DNA of 10,155 bases from an uncultured Burkholderiales bacterium. Its GTDB lineage: Bacteria; Pseudomonadota; Gammaproteobacteria; Burkholderiales; Burkholderiaceae_C. This document shows positions 1-8,135 of the stretch, one piece after another. The notes below the pieces were generated by a model that had not been told where the DNA came from, did not search any database, and saw only the letters and a program-made list of their open reading frames with translations. How positions within the stretch are numbered: the first letter of the stretch is position 1; every line of letters begins with the position of its first letter. The stretch lies in contig CAIQIL010000311.1 in assembly GCA_903871865.1 (NCBI GenBank), positions 1 through 10,155 of the forward strand, given 5' to 3'. The position numbers and the translations under genes are program-made.

Positions 1-858
1 GAGGTGTGCCGCCGCATCAAGGCCAACCCGGACCGCCGCCGCATCCCCATCATCTTCGTGACGGCCATGACCACGATCGAGGACGAGTCCCTGGGCCTGA
101 GCTTGGGCGCGGTGGACTACATCACCAAGCCGATCAGCCCGCCGCTGGTGCAGGCCCGCGTGCGCACGCACCTGGCGCTGTACGACCAGGCCCGCGAGCT
201 GGAGCGCATGGTGGCGCAGCGCACCTCGGAGCTGGTGGCCACGCGCCAGCAGATCATCCGCCGCCTGGGCCGTGCCGCCGAGTTCAAGGACAACGAGACC
301 GGCAACCACGTGGTGCGCATGAGCCACATCTCGCGCCTGATCGCGCAGCAGGCCGGCATGGGCCCCGAGGCCGTGCAGCTGCTGTTCCAGACGGCCGCGC
401 TGCACGATGTGGGCAAGATCGGCGTGCCCGACACCATCCTGCTCAAGCCGGGCCCGCTGACCGAAGAGGAGCGTGCCCAGATCCGCCTGCACCCGCAGAT
501 CGGCGCCGACATCATCGGCAAGCACGACAACGAGTTGCTGTCGGCGGCGCGCACCATCGCGCTGACCCACCACGAGCGCTGGGACGGCCAGGGCTATCCG
601 CAGGGCTTGAAGGGCGAGCAGATCCCGGTGTTCGGGCGCATCGTGGCGATCGCCGATGTGTTCGATGCGCTGATGAACCGGCGCCCGTACAAGGCGCCGA
701 TGAGCGCCGCGCAGTCGCTGGCCATCATGGCCGAGGAGCGTGGCAAGGCCTTCGACCCCGAGCTGCTGGACTGCTTCTTCCTGGCGCAGTTCGAGATCCT
801 GCGCATCATGGACCTCTACGCCGACGAGCGCGGCTCGGTGCCGGACACCCTGGCCTGA
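1..858 (+). CDS. Response regulator with HD-GYP domain, predicted c-di-GMP phosphodiesterase (5' end outside window)
   Basis: The frame is open from base 1, so the start and the front of the receiver domain lie upstream. 285 residues are visible. Residues 1-60 are the C-terminal half of a REC domain: a hydrophobic strand ending in FVTA, then the conserved Lys-Pro pair (K43-P44) in DYITKPI. The phospho-accepting Asp is not in the window. A short coiled linker (about 61-85) follows. Residues 88-260 are an HD-GYP domain: H103 after NETG, the HD pair H135-D136 in HDVGKIG, H164, HH at 190-191 and the GYP signature at 198-200 within HHERWDGQGYP. In this family such domains hydrolyse cyclic-di-GMP at a metal centre, and all visible ligand motifs are intact, so an active enzyme is likely. 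No membrane segment is visible, so it is probably cytoplasmic. It converges on the hybrid kinase, with 18 bp between the stops. A direct kinase/regulator partnership is an inference. Confidence 0.93.
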   Translation, partial: EVCRRIKANPDRRRIPIIFVTAMTTIEDESLGLSLGAVDYITKPISPPLVQARVRTHLALYDQARELERMVAQRTSELVATRQQIIRRLGRAAEFKDNETGNHVVRMSHISRLIAQQAGMGPEAVQLLFQTAALHDVGKIGVPDTILLKPGPLTEEERAQIRLHPQIGADIIGKHDNELLSAARTIALTHHERWDGQGYPQGLKGEQIPVFGRIVAIADVFDALMNRRPYKAPMSAAQSLAIMAEERGKAFDPELLDCFFLAQFEILRIMDLYADERGSVPDTLA

Positions 859-876
859 TCTCGGCCAGGCCGGTCG

Positions 877-3800
877 TCAGCCCTGCACCTGCGCCAGCAC
901 GTCGCGGGCGTTGTCGAAGTCGTAGCGGTCCAGGGCCTGCTTGAGCGCGGTGACCTGCGGGTGCTGGCGCAGGCTGGGCCAGGTGCCGAGCAGCTCCTGC
1001 AGCAGTTCGCGCGCCTGGGCGTCCTGGTCGCCCACCAGGCGGCCCAGGTGGGCCCAGTGGCTTTGCAGCACCTCCTGGTCAGGGCCGTTGCCCCACACGG
1101 GCTCGCTGCTGGGCCGGCCCATGCGGTCGATGTCGGCGAGCACGGCGTCCAGGGCGGCCAGCGTGGCGTCGAGGGCGGCTTTCACCGAGGGCGTTGCGGC
1201 CTGGTCGCCTGTCGTGGGGCTGCGCAGTTCGGCTTCCAGCACCGTCGTGCGTTCCAGCAGCGTGCGCGCGCCGATGTTGCCCGCCAGGCCTTTGAGCGTG
1301 TGCACCAGGGCGATGGCGCCGTCGGTCTGGCCCGCCGTGGGCATCGCCGCGTTCATTTGCTGGGCGAAGTCGCGCTGGGTGCGCGCAAAGCCCTTGAGCA
1401 GGCGGCGGTAGAGGTCGAGGTTGCCCATGCAGCGGTTGAGGCCGTCGGTGGTGTCCAGGCTGGCCAGTTGCAGCGAGGCGCTGGGGCTCGCCACGCCCGT
1501 GCCTTCGGAGGGCAGGGGGCGTGACGGCGTGATCCAGCGCGCCATGATGCCGAACATGCGGTCCAGGTCCAGGGGCTTGGTGATGTGGTCGTTCATGCCG
1601 CACTGGAGCACCCGCTCGCGGTCGGCGGCCATGGCGCTGGCGGTCATGGCGATGACGGGCAGTTCTTTCCAGTCGGCGTGGGCGCGGATGCGCTCGGTGG
1701 CGGTGTAGCCGTCCATCACGGGCATCTGGCAGTCCATGAGCACGCCGTCGAAGGGGCCTTCGGCGCTGAGCTTGTCCAGGCATTCCTGGCCGTTGGAGGC
1801 GGTGACGACCGACAGACCGGCGCGCTCCAGTAGGTCGCAGGCGAGCTCCTGGTTCAGGGGCTGGTCTTCCACCAGCAGCACGCGGGCGCCGGCCAGCTGG
1901 CGCTGCGCCTGCTTGAGCATGGCCTGCGTCTTGGGTTCGGTGGCATCGGCCGGCAGGCTTTGTCCCAGCACGCGGCTGAAGGTGTCGAGCAGGGTGCTGG
2001 GCGTGACGGGCTTGTTGAGCACGCCGGCCAGGCCCACGCCTTCGGCGGCTTTCATGGCTTCTTCGCGGGCGAAGGCGGTCACCAGCAACACGCAGGGGCG
2101 GTGCTCGGGCGGCATCGACAGGGCGTGGCGCGCGAAGGTGATGCCGTCCATGCCCGGCATCTTCCAGTCGGACAGCAGGATGTGGTGGGGCTTGCCCTCG
2201 GCCAGGGCCTCGCGCATGCGGTTGAGGGCGTGCTCGCCGCTGTCGGTGACTTCGACGTCCAGGCCCATGCGGCGGGTCATGTCGCCCAGCACCTCGCGGG
2301 CAGCGGCGTTGTCATCGACGAGCAGCAGGCGCTTGCCCTGCATCTCGCTGGCCAGCAGCGCGCGGCGGTTGGCAGGCTGGCTCTGCAGACCGAAGCACGC
2401 GGTGAAGTGGAAGGTCGAGCCCTTGCCCACCTCGCTGTCCACCCAGATCTCGCCGCCCATCATCTCGACCAGCTGGCGCGAAATCGCCAGGCCCAGGCCG
2501 GTGCCGCCGTACTGGCGGGTGGTGGAGTTGTCGCCCTGGGTGAAAGGCAGGAAGAGCCGGTCGAGCTGTTCCTGCGACATGCCGATGCCGCTGTCGCGCA
2601 CCCAGAAGTGCAGCGCCACGTTGGCGGCATCGCGGGACTGCACCTCGCAGCCGATCAGCACCTCGCCGCGGTCGGTGAACTTGATGGCGTTGGTGCCCAG
2701 GTTGATGAGGATCTGGCCCAGGCGTGTCGGGTCGCCGATGAGGGCGGTGGGGATGTCGGGCGGGGCGGTGAAGAGCAGCTCCATGCCCTTTTCCTCGGCG
2801 CGCACGCCCAGCACATCGGCCATGTGGCTCACCACGGTTTCGAGCTGGAAGTCGGTGTGCTCCATTTCCAGTTTGCCGGACTCGATCTTGGAGACGTCGA
2901 GCACGTCGTTGAGGATCTGCAGCAGGTTGGCCGCGGCGCGGTGCACCTTCTCGATGTAATTGCGTGCCTTGGGCGGCAGCTCGTCGAGCAGGGCCAGGTG
3001 GCTCATGCCCATGATGGCGTTCATGGGCGTGCGGATTTCGTGGCTCATGTTGGCCAGGAAATGCGTCTTGGCCAGGGTCGCTGCTTCGGCGGCCTGTTGT
3101 GCCGAGCGCAGGGCGTGCTCGGTGTGCTTGCGCACGGTGATGTCCTGCACGATGCCGCAGAACTGCTGGCGACCGTTGTGCACGAAGGGGATGAGCACGA
3201 CCTCGGCGTCGAAGGGCTCGCCGTCCAGGCGGGTGTGGCGCCACTCCAGGGTTTCGGCCTGACCGGTCTGGCGGATGCGGTCGAGGGCCAATTCGGCTTC
3301 GGCGGGGATGGCGCCGGGCGGGGACAAGGGAGGTCGCGAGGGCATGAGGCCCAGCAGCGACTGCTCGCTGTCGCCGCGGAAGAGGGCCACCGCGCTGGGG
3401 TTGCAGCGCGTGATGCCTTCTTCGGGGTTGTAGAAGATGAAGGACGAAGGCGTGTGACGGAAGACGGCGTTGGTGCGGGCTTCCACTTCCTTGCGCGCGG
3501 TGATGTCGGCCCAGTAGCCGTTCCAGGTGTGGCTGCCGTTGGCCTGGCGCGTGCAGCGGCTTTCGCAGCGCACCCAGACTGGCAGCCCCTCGCGTTGCAG
3601 GCTGAACTCAACGGCTTCCTCCGGCGGGCAGGCATGCGCTGCGCCCATGAGCTGCCAGGCCAGCCCGGGCTGTGCCTGCAGGGCCGTGGCGCTGATGCCC
3701 AGCAGCTGCTGGACGCCATCGCCGATGAAGGTGAAGCGCCCGGCGCCGTTGGCGGGCTGGTGCCAGCGGAACACCGTCAGCGGCAGGGCGTGGGCCATGT

Positions 3801-4926
3801 CGGCCAAGGTCTGCTCTGAATGGTGCAGACCGGCCAGGCGCCGCAGGCGTTGCGCGCGCAAGGTCATGGCCCAGTAGCCACACACCAGGACCACCAGGCC
3901 CATGGCGGCACAGCGCGCGATCAGGGCGGTTTCACCCTGCATGGGCACCAGCACCCAGGCGGTGAATTTGCTGTTGGGCAGAGGGCGCGACAGCGCCATG
4001 TGCCGCTGCCCATCGATGGTCACCAGCGGCGTGGTGTGACCACCCACGCGGGTGCTGTCCATGGTCCAGGGCAGGGCGGCGGGCTGTTGCTGGTAGAGGC
4101 GCAGGTCGTCGTCGCGGTCGCTGACCTGCGTACCGATGAGCGGGCTGCGCTTGAGCACATCGTCTGCCTGGTTGCCGGCCAGCACCACGCCCTGTTCGTC
4201 GGTCAGGAAGACCCGCCGCACCGGATCGTCGAACAGGCGGTCCAGCGCCTTGGCGTCTTGCGCGACGACCACCACGCCCAAAGGCGCTTCACCGCCGCCC
4301 ACGCGGGACGAGAAATAGAAGCTGGGGTTCTTCAGCGTCTGGCTGACGGCGTACTGCGAGCCCTTGCCGCTGGGGTGCTCCAGGGCCTGCACGTGGTAGC
4401 GGCGCCCGCGGTTGTTGATGCCGATGGCGCTGTGGGCCTGCTCGAAAGCGCTGTCACCCAGCACCGTGCCATTGGCCGCATTCAGCAGGATGCGGCCGAC
4501 GCGGAGCTCCTGGGCCTCGTCCTGCAGGTGCTGGTTGAGGCGCCGCCATGCGGGGTCCTGGACGGCTTGCGCGCGCAGGCGCTGGCGCTGGGCCTCGTCC
4601 AGCACGACCGCGGTGTCCAGCCGGTGCGACTGCAGGAAAGCCGCCACATCGGCCTGTCGGCCCAGGGCGCCGGGCAGGGCACCGAGTTGCTGGAAGCTCA
4701 GCTCGATCGCGCCTTGCAGGTTGTCGAGGCGGCGGCCTGACGATTGCAGCGCGTCCTGGCGGTGCTGCGCCAGCTCATGCTGGGCCCACCAGGCGGTGGC
4801 GCTGGCGACCACGAGGGTCCAGACGGCGGCGGTTTGCCACAGCTTGCGCAAGGTCTGGCGCAGGCCGGCGACGGGGCGTTCGGTGTCGGTTGTGCCGGTG
4901 TTGGCTCCGGGGGACGCGGCGCTCAT
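877..4926 (-). CDS. Hybrid sensor histidine kinase: Cache-like/PAS/PAS/HisKA/HATPase/REC/REC/HPt
   Basis: 1349 residues. I chose the ATG at 4926 because AGGAG (4936-4940) lies 9 nt upstream; the frame stays open to 5025, but the extra 33 residues have no such site. A membrane segment (about 31-48) is followed by an extracytoplasmic region of about 280 residues that looks like a double Cache sensor, then a second membrane segment (about 335-354). PAS domains follow at about 383-478 and 485-600. HisKA carries the phospho-acceptor H629 in MSHEIRTP. The ATPase domain has N746 (N box), DSGIG at 778-782 and GGTGLG at 807-812. REC1 has D871-D872, phospho-acceptor D920 and K972. REC2 has E1020-D1021, D1065 and K1117. 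HPt has H1209 in VHTLKG. A helical stretch (about 1275-1349) ends the chain. All catalytic and relay residues are present, so it should autophosphorylate and run a complete internal relay to a separate regulator. The stimulus is unknown. BarA-like kinases share the general plan, but I cannot name an orthologue. Confidence 0.95.
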   Translation of the reverse strand: MSAASPGANTGTTDTERPVAGLRQTLRKLWQTAAVWTLVVASATAWWAQHELAQHRQDALQSSGRRLDNLQGAIELSFQQLGALPGALGRQADVAAFLQSHRLDTAVVLDEAQRQRLRAQAVQDPAWRRLNQHLQDEAQELRVGRILLNAANGTVLGDSAFEQAHSAIGINNRGRRYHVQALEHPSGKGSQYAVSQTLKNPSFYFSSRVGGGEAPLGVVVVAQDAKALDRLFDDPVRRVFLTDEQGVVLAGNQADDVLKRSPLIGTQVSDRDDDLRLYQQQPAALPWTMDSTRVGGHTTPLVTIDGQRHMALSRPLPNSKFTAWVLVPMQGETALIARCAAMGLVVLVCGYWAMTLRAQRLRRLAGLHHSEQTLADMAHALPLTVFRWHQPANGAGRFTFIGDGVQQLLGISATALQAQPGLAWQLMGAAHACPPEEAVEFSLQREGLPVWVRCESRCTRQANGSHTWNGYWADITARKEVEARTNAVFRHTPSSFIFYNPEEGITRCNPSAVALFRGDSEQSLLGLMPSRPPLSPPGAIPAEAELALDRIRQTGQAETLEWRHTRLDGEPFDAEVVLIPFVHNGRQQFCGIVQDITVRKHTEHALRSAQQAAEAATLAKTHFLANMSHEIRTPMNAIMGMSHLALLDELPPKARNYIEKVHRAAANLLQILNDVLDVSKIESGKLEMEHTDFQLETVVSHMADVLGVRAEEKGMELLFTAPPDIPTALIGDPTRLGQILINLGTNAIKFTDRGEVLIGCEVQSRDAANVALHFWVRDSGIGMSQEQLDRLFLPFTQGDNSTTRQYGGTGLGLAISRQLVEMMGGEIWVDSEVGKGSTFHFTACFGLQSQPANRRALLASEMQGKRLLLVDDNAAAREVLGDMTRRMGLDVEVTDSGEHALNRMREALAEGKPHHILLSDWKMPGMDGITFARHALSMPPEHRPCVLLVTAFAREEAMKAAEGVGLAGVLNKPVTPSTLLDTFSRVLGQSLPADATEPKTQAMLKQAQRQLAGARVLLVEDQPLNQELACDLLERAGLSVVTASNGQECLDKLSAEGPFDGVLMDCQMPVMDGYTATERIRAHADWKELPVIAMTASAMAADRERVLQCGMNDHITKPLDLDRMFGIMARWITPSRPLPSEGTGVASPSASLQLASLDTTDGLNRCMGNLDLYRRLLKGFARTQRDFAQQMNAAMPTAGQTDGAIALVHTLKGLAGNIGARTLLERTTVLEAELRSPTTGDQAATPSVKAALDATLAALDAVLADIDRMGRPSSEPVWGNGPDQEVLQSHWAHLGRLVGDQDAQARELLQELLGTWPSLRQHPQVTALKQALDRYDFDNARDVLAQVQG

Positions 4927-5043
4927 CCTGAGGGTCTCCTGTCGGGCCGCTGGGTGATGCGTCCGCGGCAGACGTTGTTTGCCCGCAGTGTGCCTGCAGT
5001 CTGTGACCGCAGCCAGCGGCATCAACCCGAGATCCGTGCGGAT
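4927..5043. other. 117-bp gap between antiporter stop and kinase start
   Basis: Both flanking genes read on the minus strand. Just past the antiporter stop there is a short inverted repeat (ATCCG/CGGAT around 5032-5043) without a T-run, too weak to call a terminator. I found no convincing -35/-10 pair. The kinase may be transcribed from a weak promoter here or by read-through from the antiporter gene; the sequence does not decide. Confidence 0.4.
4936..4940 (-). promoter_or_regulatory. Ribosome binding site of the hybrid kinase gene
   Basis: On the minus strand AGGAG is followed by a 9-nt spacer and the ATG at 4926. This supports the internal ATG over the longer open frame that begins at 5025. 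Confidence 0.75.
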
Positions 5044-7059
5044 TTAACCTTTGAGCAACAGGCTTTCGGCGCGGGCCAGATCCTGGGGGCGGCCGGACAG
5101 CACCAGCGTGTCGCCGGCCTGCAGCGTCATGCCGGCTTCGGGGATGACGACGCGGCCAGCGGCGTGCCGCACCGACACCACGGCCACGCCCAGCGCTTCG
5201 GTGTCCAGGCAGTCGCTCAGGCGCTGGCCCAGGCAGGCCGCACCGGCCATGACGGTGACCGACTGCAGGCGCTGCAACTCGCCTTCGTCGACGCCATCGT
5301 CGTCGGCACCGTGGAAGTAGCCGCGCAGCAGGCCGTAGCGGGCGATCCGTTGGTCCTGCACCAGCCGGATCACACGGCGGATGGGCACGCCCACCAGGGC
5401 CAAGGTTTGCGAGGCCAGCATCAGCGAGCCCTCGATGGCTTCGGGCACGACCACGGTGGCGCCAGCGGCCTGCAGGGCGTCCAGCCGGGCGTCGTCGATG
5501 GTGCGCACGGCCACGGGCACCGCGGGGGCGTGCTCGCGCACCAGGTGCAGGATTTTCTTGGCCGAGAGGGTGTCAGGGTAGGTGATGACCAGGGCCGAGG
5601 CGCGCGACAGGCCGGCCGCGACCAGGCTTTGCAGCCGCGTGGCGTCACCGAAAGAGACGTTCTGGCCGGCGGCGGCAGCCTGCTGCACGCGGTCGGGGTC
5701 GAGGTCCAGCGCGACGTAGGGGATGCCTTCTTGCTCCAGCATGCGCGCCAGGTTCTGGCCGCTGCGCCCGTAGCCGCAGATGATGACGTGGCGCTCGGTG
5801 TTGATGGCCTTGGACGCGATCTTGGTCATGGCCAGCGACTGCATCATCCAGTCGGTCGAAGACAGCCGGTTCACGATGCGGTTGCTGTACTGGATGATCA
5901 GCGGCGTGGCCAGCATGGACAGCACCATGGCCGCCAGCAGCGGGCTCTCCACCTGGGGCGGGATGAGCTTTTCCTGCGTGGCCAGCGACAGCAGCACGAA
6001 GCCGAATTCGCCTGCCTGCGCCAGGTACAGGCCGGTGCGCAGCGCCACGCCCGTGGGCGCGCCGAACCACTTGGCCAGCGAGGTGACCAGGCCCAGCTTG
6101 AACAGCACGGGCAGCGTGGCCAGCAGCAGCACCAGGGCCCAGCTGTCGACCAGGCTGCGCCAATCGAGCTTCATGCCGATGGTGATGAAGAACAGGCCCA
6201 GCAGCACGTCGTGGAAGGGGCGGATGTCGGTCTCCACCTGGTGCTTGTAGTCGGTCTCGGCGATCAGCATGCCGGCCACGAAGGCGCCCAGCGCCAGCGA
6301 CAGCCCGAAGTGCTCGGTCAACCAGGCCAGGCCCAGCGTCACCAGCAGCACGTTGAGCATGAACAGCTCTTCGCTCTTGCGCCGCGCCACCAGGTCGAAC
6401 CACAGGTGCATCACCCGCTGCCCACCGGCCAGCAGGATCACCAGCAGCGCGCCGGCCTTCAGGCTGGCCACCAGCAAGGTGCGCGTCATTTCGGAGGCGC
6501 TGTCGCCCAGGGCGGGGATCAGCACCAGCAGGGGCACCACGGCCAGATCCTGGAACAGCAAGATGCCCATGACGCGGCGGCCATGCTCGGACTCCAGCTC
6601 CAGCCGGTCGGCCATCATCTTCACCACGATGGCGGTGGAGCTCATGGCCAGGGCGCCGCCCAAGGCCACCGCGCTTTGCCAATGCAGGCCCCAGCCCAGC
6701 AAGCCGCCCTCGTGGCCCAGCCAGGCCATCGCCCCGCCCAGCGCCAGGTGGCCCAGCAGCGTGGCCAGGATGGTCAGCCCCACCTGCCCCAGCCCCAGGC
6801 CGAACACCAGCGAGCGCATGCTTTTCAGCTTGGGCAGGTTGAATTCCAGCCCGATCACGAACATCAGGAAGACGACGCCGAACTCGGCCAGGTAGCGCAC
6901 GCCGGCCGAGTCCTTGGCCAGCGCCAGCGCATTGGGTCCGATCACCACGCCCACGGCGAGGTAACCCAGCATGGGCGGCAGTTTCATCAGGCGGCACAGC
7001 ACCACGCCGACGACGGCCGCGAGCAGATAGAGGAGGGTCAGGTCGAGCGTGGAGGCCAT
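5044..7059 (-). CDS. CPA2/Kef-type monovalent cation:proton antiporter with TrkA_N and TrkA_C domains
   Basis: 671 residues. I start it at the ATG at 7059, with AGGGA 4 nt upstream; the 29-residue longer open frame lacks membrane-protein character and runs into the divergent promoter region. Residues 1-390 are a multi-pass Na+/H+ exchanger domain with 11-13 hydrophobic segments, including the Kef-like FQDLAVVP stretch (169-176) and a regulatory-loop-like segment HQVETDIRPF (273-282) that resembles the loop of E. coli KefC. Residues 423-540 form a TrkA_N Rossmann domain with the nucleotide motif GYGRSG (429-434) and acidic residues D452/D454. Residues about 590-671 look like a TrkA_C ligand-binding domain. 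Family members exchange K+ or Na+ for H+ across the inner membrane, gated by nucleotide or glutathione-type ligands. No KefF/KefG-like ancillary gene is nearby. Ion specificity cannot be read from sequence, so I leave the symbol empty; kefB/kefC or ybaL-like would be the usual labels. Confidence 0.93.
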   Translation of the reverse strand: MASTLDLTLLYLLAAVVGVVLCRLMKLPPMLGYLAVGVVIGPNALALAKDSAGVRYLAEFGVVFLMFVIGLEFNLPKLKSMRSLVFGLGLGQVGLTILATLLGHLALGGAMAWLGHEGGLLGWGLHWQSAVALGGALAMSSTAIVVKMMADRLELESEHGRRVMGILLFQDLAVVPLLVLIPALGDSASEMTRTLLVASLKAGALLVILLAGGQRVMHLWFDLVARRKSEELFMLNVLLVTLGLAWLTEHFGLSLALGAFVAGMLIAETDYKHQVETDIRPFHDVLLGLFFITIGMKLDWRSLVDSWALVLLLATLPVLFKLGLVTSLAKWFGAPTGVALRTGLYLAQAGEFGFVLLSLATQEKLIPPQVESPLLAAMVLSMLATPLIIQYSNRIVNRLSSTDWMMQSLAMTKIASKAINTERHVIICGYGRSGQNLARMLEQEGIPYVALDLDPDRVQQAAAAGQNVSFGDATRLQSLVAAGLSRASALVITYPDTLSAKKILHLVREHAPAVPVAVRTIDDARLDALQAAGATVVVPEAIEGSLMLASQTLALVGVPIRRVIRLVQDQRIARYGLLRGYFHGADDDGVDEGELQRLQSVTVMAGAACLGQRLSDCLDTEALGVAVVSVRHAAGRVVIPEAGMTLQAGDTLVLSGRPQDLARAESLLLKG

Positions 7060-7151
7060 GTTGTCCCTAGAATCACCCGATCCTAACTGCCTCGGTGGCG
7101 GCGCAGGGCAGCCGCCCGACAGCCATCCCTGAAATCTTGTCCGCATCCCCC
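7060..7151. promoter_or_regulatory. Divergent intergenic region between the antiporter gene and kdsD
   Basis: Both divergent genes must be driven from these 92 bp or from inside their neighbours. On the minus strand TAGGAT (7080-7085) matches four of six -10 bases and would give a leader of about 14 nt for the antiporter, but no good -35 stands in front of it. On the plus strand TTGTCC (7061-7066) and TAACTG (7084-7089), 17 bp apart, are a weak pair that could serve kdsD. No operator palindrome stood out. The assignment of a divergent promoter region rests on gene geometry. Confidence 0.45.
7064..7068 (-). promoter_or_regulatory. Likely ribosome binding site of the antiporter gene
   Basis: AGGGA on the minus strand ends 4 nt before the ATG at 7059. 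The spacing is short but usable, and it supports this start over the in-frame codon at 7146. Confidence 0.5.
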
Positions 7152-8135
7152 ATGACGCCTGACGTTCTGCTCGACCTGGCCCGCCAGGCCCTGGACACCG
7201 AAGCCCGCGCCCTGCACGAGCTGCGTGCCCGCCTCGATGGCGAGGCCGGCGTGGCCTTCACGCGCGCTGTGCAGGCGGTGCTGGCCTCCAAGGGCCGTGT
7301 GGCCGTGATGGGCATGGGCAAGAGCGGCCACGTCGGGCGCAAGATCGCCGCCACGCTGGCCTCCACCGGCACGCCCGCGCTGTTCGTGCACCCGGCCGAG
7401 GCCCACCACGGCGACCTCGGCATGGTCCAGCCCGGTGACGTCGTGCTGGCGATTTCCAACTCCGGCGAAAGCGAAGAGCTCACCGGCCTGCTGCCCGTGC
7501 TCAAGCGCCAGGGCGTCACCCTGATCGCCATGACGGGCAAGCCCACATCCGCGCTGGCCCGCCACGCCGACATCGTCCTCGACAGCGCCGTGGCCCAGGA
7601 AGCCTGCCCGCTCAACCTCGCGCCCACCGCCAGCACCACCACGCAGATGGCGCTGGGCGATGCGCTGGCCGTCGTGCTGCTCGATGCCCGTGGCTTCAAG
7701 GCCGAAGACTTCGCGCGCTCCCACCCGGGCGGTGCCCTGGGCCGCAAGCTGCTGACCCACCTGCGCGACGTGATGCGCTCGGGCGATGCCGTGCCACGCG
7801 TGGCCCCCGAGGCGGGTTTTGGCGAAGTGATGTCCGAGATGAGCCGCAAGGGCCTGGGCGCCACCGCCGTGGTCGATGCGGCCGGCGCGCTGCTGGGCGT
7901 CTTCACCGACGGCGACCTGCGCCGCAAGATCGAAGCCGGCCTGGACCTGCGCAGCCTCAGCGCGCAGCAGCTCATGACCGCCGCACCGCGCACCATCCGC
8001 GACGACGTGCTCGCCGCCGAGGCCGTGGCCTTGATGGAAACCCACCGCATCAACACCCTGCTGGTGACCGACGCCGCCGGCCTGCTGGTGGGCGCCGTCA
8101 GCACCAACGACCTGATGCGCGCCAAGGTGATCTGA
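7152..8135 (+). CDS. kdsD: Arabinose-5-phosphate isomerase (KpsF/GutQ family)
   Basis: 327 residues, against 328 for E. coli KdsD. It interconverts D-ribulose-5-phosphate and D-arabinose-5-phosphate, the first committed step towards KDO, the inner-core sugar of lipopolysaccharide; it is cytoplasmic. Residues about 35-170 are the SIS sugar-isomerase domain, with GMGKSGH (54-60), HPAEAHHGD (80-88) and SNSGES (102-107). The active-site residues known in E. coli KdsD (K59, E111, E152, H193) correspond, with a constant offset of two, to K57, E109, E150 and H191 here. Two CBS domains fill about 206-327, as usual in the family. I chose the ATG at 7152 by family length, although it has no Shine-Dalgarno sequence; the in-frame GTG at 7095 would add 19 residues that look unlike the family. 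Its stop shares one base with the kdsC start, so the two are co-transcribed. The neighbours kdsC and lptC favour KdsD over a GutQ paralogue. Confidence 0.95.
   Translation: MTPDVLLDLARQALDTEARALHELRARLDGEAGVAFTRAVQAVLASKGRVAVMGMGKSGHVGRKIAATLASTGTPALFVHPAEAHHGDLGMVQPGDVVLAISNSGESEELTGLLPVLKRQGVTLIAMTGKPTSALARHADIVLDSAVAQEACPLNLAPTASTTTQMALGDALAVVLLDARGFKAEDFARSHPGGALGRKLLTHLRDVMRSGDAVPRVAPEAGFGEVMSEMSRKGLGATAVVDAAGALLGVFTDGDLRRKIEAGLDLRSLSAQQLMTAAPRTIRDDVLAAEAVALMETHRINTLLVTDAAGLLVGAVSTNDLMRAKVI

Noticed and set aside
851..867. Small inverted repeat (TGGCC/GGCCA) between the HD-GYP and kinase stops as a terminator
   Set aside because: The stem has only 5 bp, no T-run follows on either strand, and such pairs are frequent by chance in this GC-rich DNA.
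1960..3819. 619-codon open frame on the plus strand, antisense to the kinase core
   Set aside because: It sits opposite the HisKA/HATPase/REC coding region, has composition typical of a shadow frame (Gly/Ala/His/Val) and no recognisable motif.
4927..5025. 33-residue N-terminal extension of the hybrid kinase
   Set aside because: The longer frame has no ribosome binding site, while the ATG at 4926 has AGGAG at ideal spacing and is followed by a normal short cytoplasmic N terminus and membrane segment.
4744..7086. 780-codon open frame on the plus strand, antisense to the antiporter and the kinase 5' end
   Set aside because: Its protein is Gln/His/Gly/Ala-rich without domains and it lies opposite a well-recognised antiporter. 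GC-rich codon use leaves such frames free of stops by chance.
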